Shown here one piece after another: positions 63,277 to 64,000 of a stretch of DNA of 64,000 nucleotides. The position numbers and the translations under genes were made by a program. A model generated the notes under the pieces. The model did not search any database. It had not been told where the DNA came from and saw nothing but the letters and a program-made list of their open reading frames with translations. Position 1 is the first letter of the stretch. Each line of letters starts with the position of its first letter. The stretch comes from Chitinophaga parva (lineage in GTDB: Bacteria; Bacteroidota; Bacteroidia; Chitinophagales; Chitinophagaceae). The stretch is from contig NZ_QCYK01000002.1 of the NCBI RefSeq assembly GCF_003071345.1, positions 1,054,001 to 1,118,000 on the forward strand, read 5' to 3'.

Positions 63277-63601
63277 AACAAAATACAGTTACAGCGCGGT
63301 GTCAGACGCTTACAGATTGGTTTGTCAAAAGGAGATCGCAGAAACTGGTTTTTCAGGGGCCATAAAACAATCGGGGTAGGATAGAAACGATGTGTTACGG
63401 GTACCAATGGGCGCTAAAGTAAATACTTTTTAAAAATTATGAACAATTGGTAGGACTATTAACAAATATAATTTGGATGTATATAAAGAAATGAATATTG
63501 GCGAGGCAGTGTTGCATGGCCGGCAGGATATCCTGCCCGTAACGGTGGAGCGGTAAATTGGGCATACCAGCAGCATGGAGGTTCGTGATGGATAGCCACT
63601 T
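63277..63601. other. Intergenic region upstream of the Rhs gene
   Basis: No gene supported. It must hold the Rhs promoter on the minus strand, but no clear TAnnTTTG box is visible there. A perfect 16-nt palindrome, GGCAGGATATCCTGCC, lies at 63522-63537 and is GC-rich against an AT-rich background. Confidence 0.4.
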
Positions 63602-63702
63602 TTTTGTCCAAAAAAAATAAATTTGGACAAAATTTGGTTTGGGGGAGAGAAGTTTTGGACAAAAGAAGTAAATTAGACAAAATTTTGATGAAAAATGTCT
63701 AA
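63602..63702. promoter_or_regulatory. Array of TTGGACAAAA-like boxes, probable operator region
   Basis: Five related boxes: inverted TTTTGTCCAAA (63602-63612), TTTGGACAAAA (63622-63632), TTTTGGACAAAA (63653-63664), TTAGACAAAA (63673-63682) and inverted AAAATGTCTAA (63692-63702, over the start codon at 63695). The first pair and the last pair are inverted repeats, and neighbouring boxes lie about 20 or 31 nt apart, i.e. near whole helical turns. Autoregulation by the wHTH protein encoded next is likely. Confidence 0.55.
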
Positions 63703-64000
63703 AAAGGACGCGGTTGCCGCTGAGCTAAGAGAGATCAGAGACATGATCAGGGATTCCTACACCGGATTGACCTTTGAGCAATTGAAAAAACGGCTTTCGT
63801 TTCAGGTTAGTGACAAGACATTGAAGCGCCGGATAAGCAGCCTTCTTGACCTGAAGGAAATAAGCCAGGAGGGTGGACAAAAGCAGCGCATATATAAAAA
63901 TGAATCTCCCGTAGTGCTGGCAGACATGTCCTTCATGCTGGAAGAAGAAGGCGCGCGCTTTAATGAAGACCGGTCATTAAATCTTAGTGGAGAAAGCAGG
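63695..64000 (+). CDS. Winged-helix-type protein, 3' truncated by window edge
   Basis: The first 102 residues of a larger protein. MSKKDAVAAELREIRDMIRD is followed by a winged-helix-like segment (LTFEQLKKRLSFQVSDKTLKRRISSLLDLKEISQE, in helix 2-recognition helix-wing order) with wing GGQKQRIYKN, then an acidic linker (MLEEEGARFNEDRSLNLSGE). N-terminal winged helices of this sort occur on Fic-family and other regulators; the rest of the protein is outside the window, so no family is assigned. It starts with ATG 63695 inside the last of a set of repeated boxes, which points to autoregulation. Confidence 0.75.
   Translation, partial: MSKKDAVAAELREIRDMIRDSYTGLTFEQLKKRLSFQVSDKTLKRRISSLLDLKEISQEGGQKQRIYKNESPVVLADMSFMLEEEGARFNEDRSLNLSGESR

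Overview
The window looks like chromosome of a Bacteroidota member, most likely family Chitinophagaceae (Chitinophaga-like). The reasons are three SusC/SusD outer-membrane uptake loci, each with its own ECF sigma factor and FecR-type anti-sigma factor, many secreted glycan-active or lipoprotein genes, promoters of the Bacteroidota type (TTG, 19-20 nt, TAnnTTTG) and the absence of Shine-Dalgarno sequences at most starts. The genus is inferred from gene content, not measured. No rRNA, tRNA, CRISPR array or insertion sequence was seen.

Left part (1-25,340). An ABC exporter pair truncated at the window edge is followed by a DUF808 membrane protein and a methyltransferase. Locus 1 (3475-18707, + strand) follows: ECF sigma, FecR, SusC, SusD, a DUF4843 lipoprotein, a PKD-like lipoprotein, an S41 protease of the Prc type that lacks its PDZ domain, and three TlpA-type thioredoxin proteins. 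The last of these is a head-to-tail fusion of paralogues of the other two. No glycan-degrading enzyme is present; import coupled to disulfide handling and proteolysis is the best reading (inference). Next come a stress and housekeeping stretch (secreted hypothetical, MmgE/PrpD, CinA-like amidohydrolase, DUF6496 protein with a histone-H1-like tail, DUF892 ferritin-like protein, small zinc-ribbon protein), a secreted sulfatase and a Dps-like protein.

Middle (25,376-46,637). Locus 2 (- strand) is a polysaccharide utilisation locus: ECF sigma, FecR, SusC, SusD, two surface lipoproteins and a GH2 enzyme with a discoidin/CBM32-like domain. A strong terminator separates the GH2 gene from the rest. 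KatG, an intergenic region holding an elaborate potential RNA structure, an ArsR-SRPBCC-DoxX operon with two visible operator copies, and a GH43-GH97 pair follow.

Right part (46,886-64,000). msrA and a MacB/FtsX-type permease are separated by two perfect inverted repeats and a sigma-54-like promoter. Locus 3 (- strand) is ECF sigma, FecR, SusC, SusD and a secreted FAD-dependent oxidoreductase. An Rhs polymorphic toxin follows, with an AT-rich C-terminal tip that resembles an ADP-ribosyltransferase and a small candidate immunity gene 10 nt downstream. The window ends in the start of a winged-helix protein gene preceded by repeated TTGGACAAAA-like boxes.

Most promising for follow-up are the Rhs toxin-immunity pair, the PDZ-less protease with duplicated/fused TlpA proteins in locus 1, the structured element at 41588-41738, the sigma-54-like control region at 47424-47509 and the box array at 63602-63702.
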